Positions 62,303 through 62,303 of a DNA stretch of 62,303 bases are shown here, one piece after another. The stretch's first letter is position 1. The number at the start of each line of letters is the position of its first letter. A model generated the notes under the pieces. The model was given only the letters and a program-made list of their open reading frames with translations. It had not been told where the DNA came from and searched no databases. A program made the position numbers and the translations under genes. Source of the DNA: Desulfobacula sp. (lineage in GTDB: Bacteria; Desulfobacterota; Desulfobacteria; Desulfobacterales; Desulfobacteraceae); contig VMSR01000301.1 of the NCBI GenBank assembly GCA_013792075.1, positions 1 to 62,303 of the forward strand, read 5' to 3'.

Positions 62303-62303
62303 C

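Noticed and set aside
1-62303. Insertion sequences, prophage genes, CRISPR arrays or toxin-antitoxin pairs
   Set aside because: None seen; no transposase motifs, spaced direct repeats or phage structural genes.

Overview
The window is one contiguous stretch of a Gram-negative bacterial chromosome of moderate GC. I infer a Desulfobacterota genome, probably Desulfobacteraceae. Grounds: a NikK-NikM-NikL-NikQ-NikO nickel transporter, the CxxC...CxxC tail typical of sensors in this group, the xerC-hslV-hslU order, DUF4911, PilY1 with N-terminal repeats, and outer-membrane functions (YdbH/YnbE, lipoproteins, type IV pili). There are two tRNA genes (Cys, Gly) and no rRNA. I see no insertion sequence, prophage or CRISPR array.

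Layout. 1-5.8 kb: tail of a membrane protein, an AraC regulator, a frameshift-broken hybrid histidine kinase with a periplasmic binding protein, and a MASE3 membrane sensor. 5.8-9.4 kb (minus): miaB, map and plsC overlap tightly, with a small DUF4911 gene first and a GNAT fragment last. 9.5-11.7 kb (plus): recJ and an unknown gene. 11.8-15.4 kb (minus): the nikKMLQO operon behind a structured leader. 15.4-20.4 kb (minus): SLOG-type protein, rhomboid fused to a DnaJ-like C-terminal domain, and the YdbH-YnbE-YdbL envelope bridge. 20.5-24.8 kb: HD phosphohydrolase, single-domain response regulator, dynamin-like GTPase, YqgE. 24.9-29.7 kb: unknown gene, mannose-1-phosphate guanylyltransferase, ArsR-methyltransferase, UspA, cNMP-binding/SpoIIE phosphatase.

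29.8-42 kb is a long minus-strand block with mostly overlapping genes: lipoprotein, coaBC, uracil-DNA glycosylase-like gene, xerC, hslV, hslU, argB, argD, argF, argH, FN3 lipoprotein, folK, transaldolase, pgsA, then tRNA-Gly and tRNA-Cys from their own promoter. 42-50 kb (minus) is a minor-pilin operon (fimT/gspH, pilW, pilV, pilX, pilY1 and two small genes) with a sigma-54-like promoter. 50.5-62.3 kb is a surface-polysaccharide locus: a CDP-sugar pathway (RfbF, RfbG, an epimerase, a C-methyltransferase-type enzyme, a reductase/epimerase), further methyltransferases, two GT2 enzymes, a flippase-like membrane protein, a GT39-like membrane glycosyltransferase and a TPR membrane protein that runs off the right edge.

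At least five genes are split by apparent one-base frameshifts: the hybrid kinase (twice), nikO, the UDG-like gene, the LPG-synthase-TM gene and the GT39 gene. Three of the breaks lie in A/T runs of 8-10 bases and one more lies beside a C8/T9 tract. This looks like homopolymer sequencing error, or less likely phase variation. The most unusual architectures are the rhomboid-DnaJ C-terminal fusion beside YdbH-YnbE-YdbL, the structured nik leader, a receiver protein that appears to start at AUU, and the CDP-sugar methyltransferase locus.
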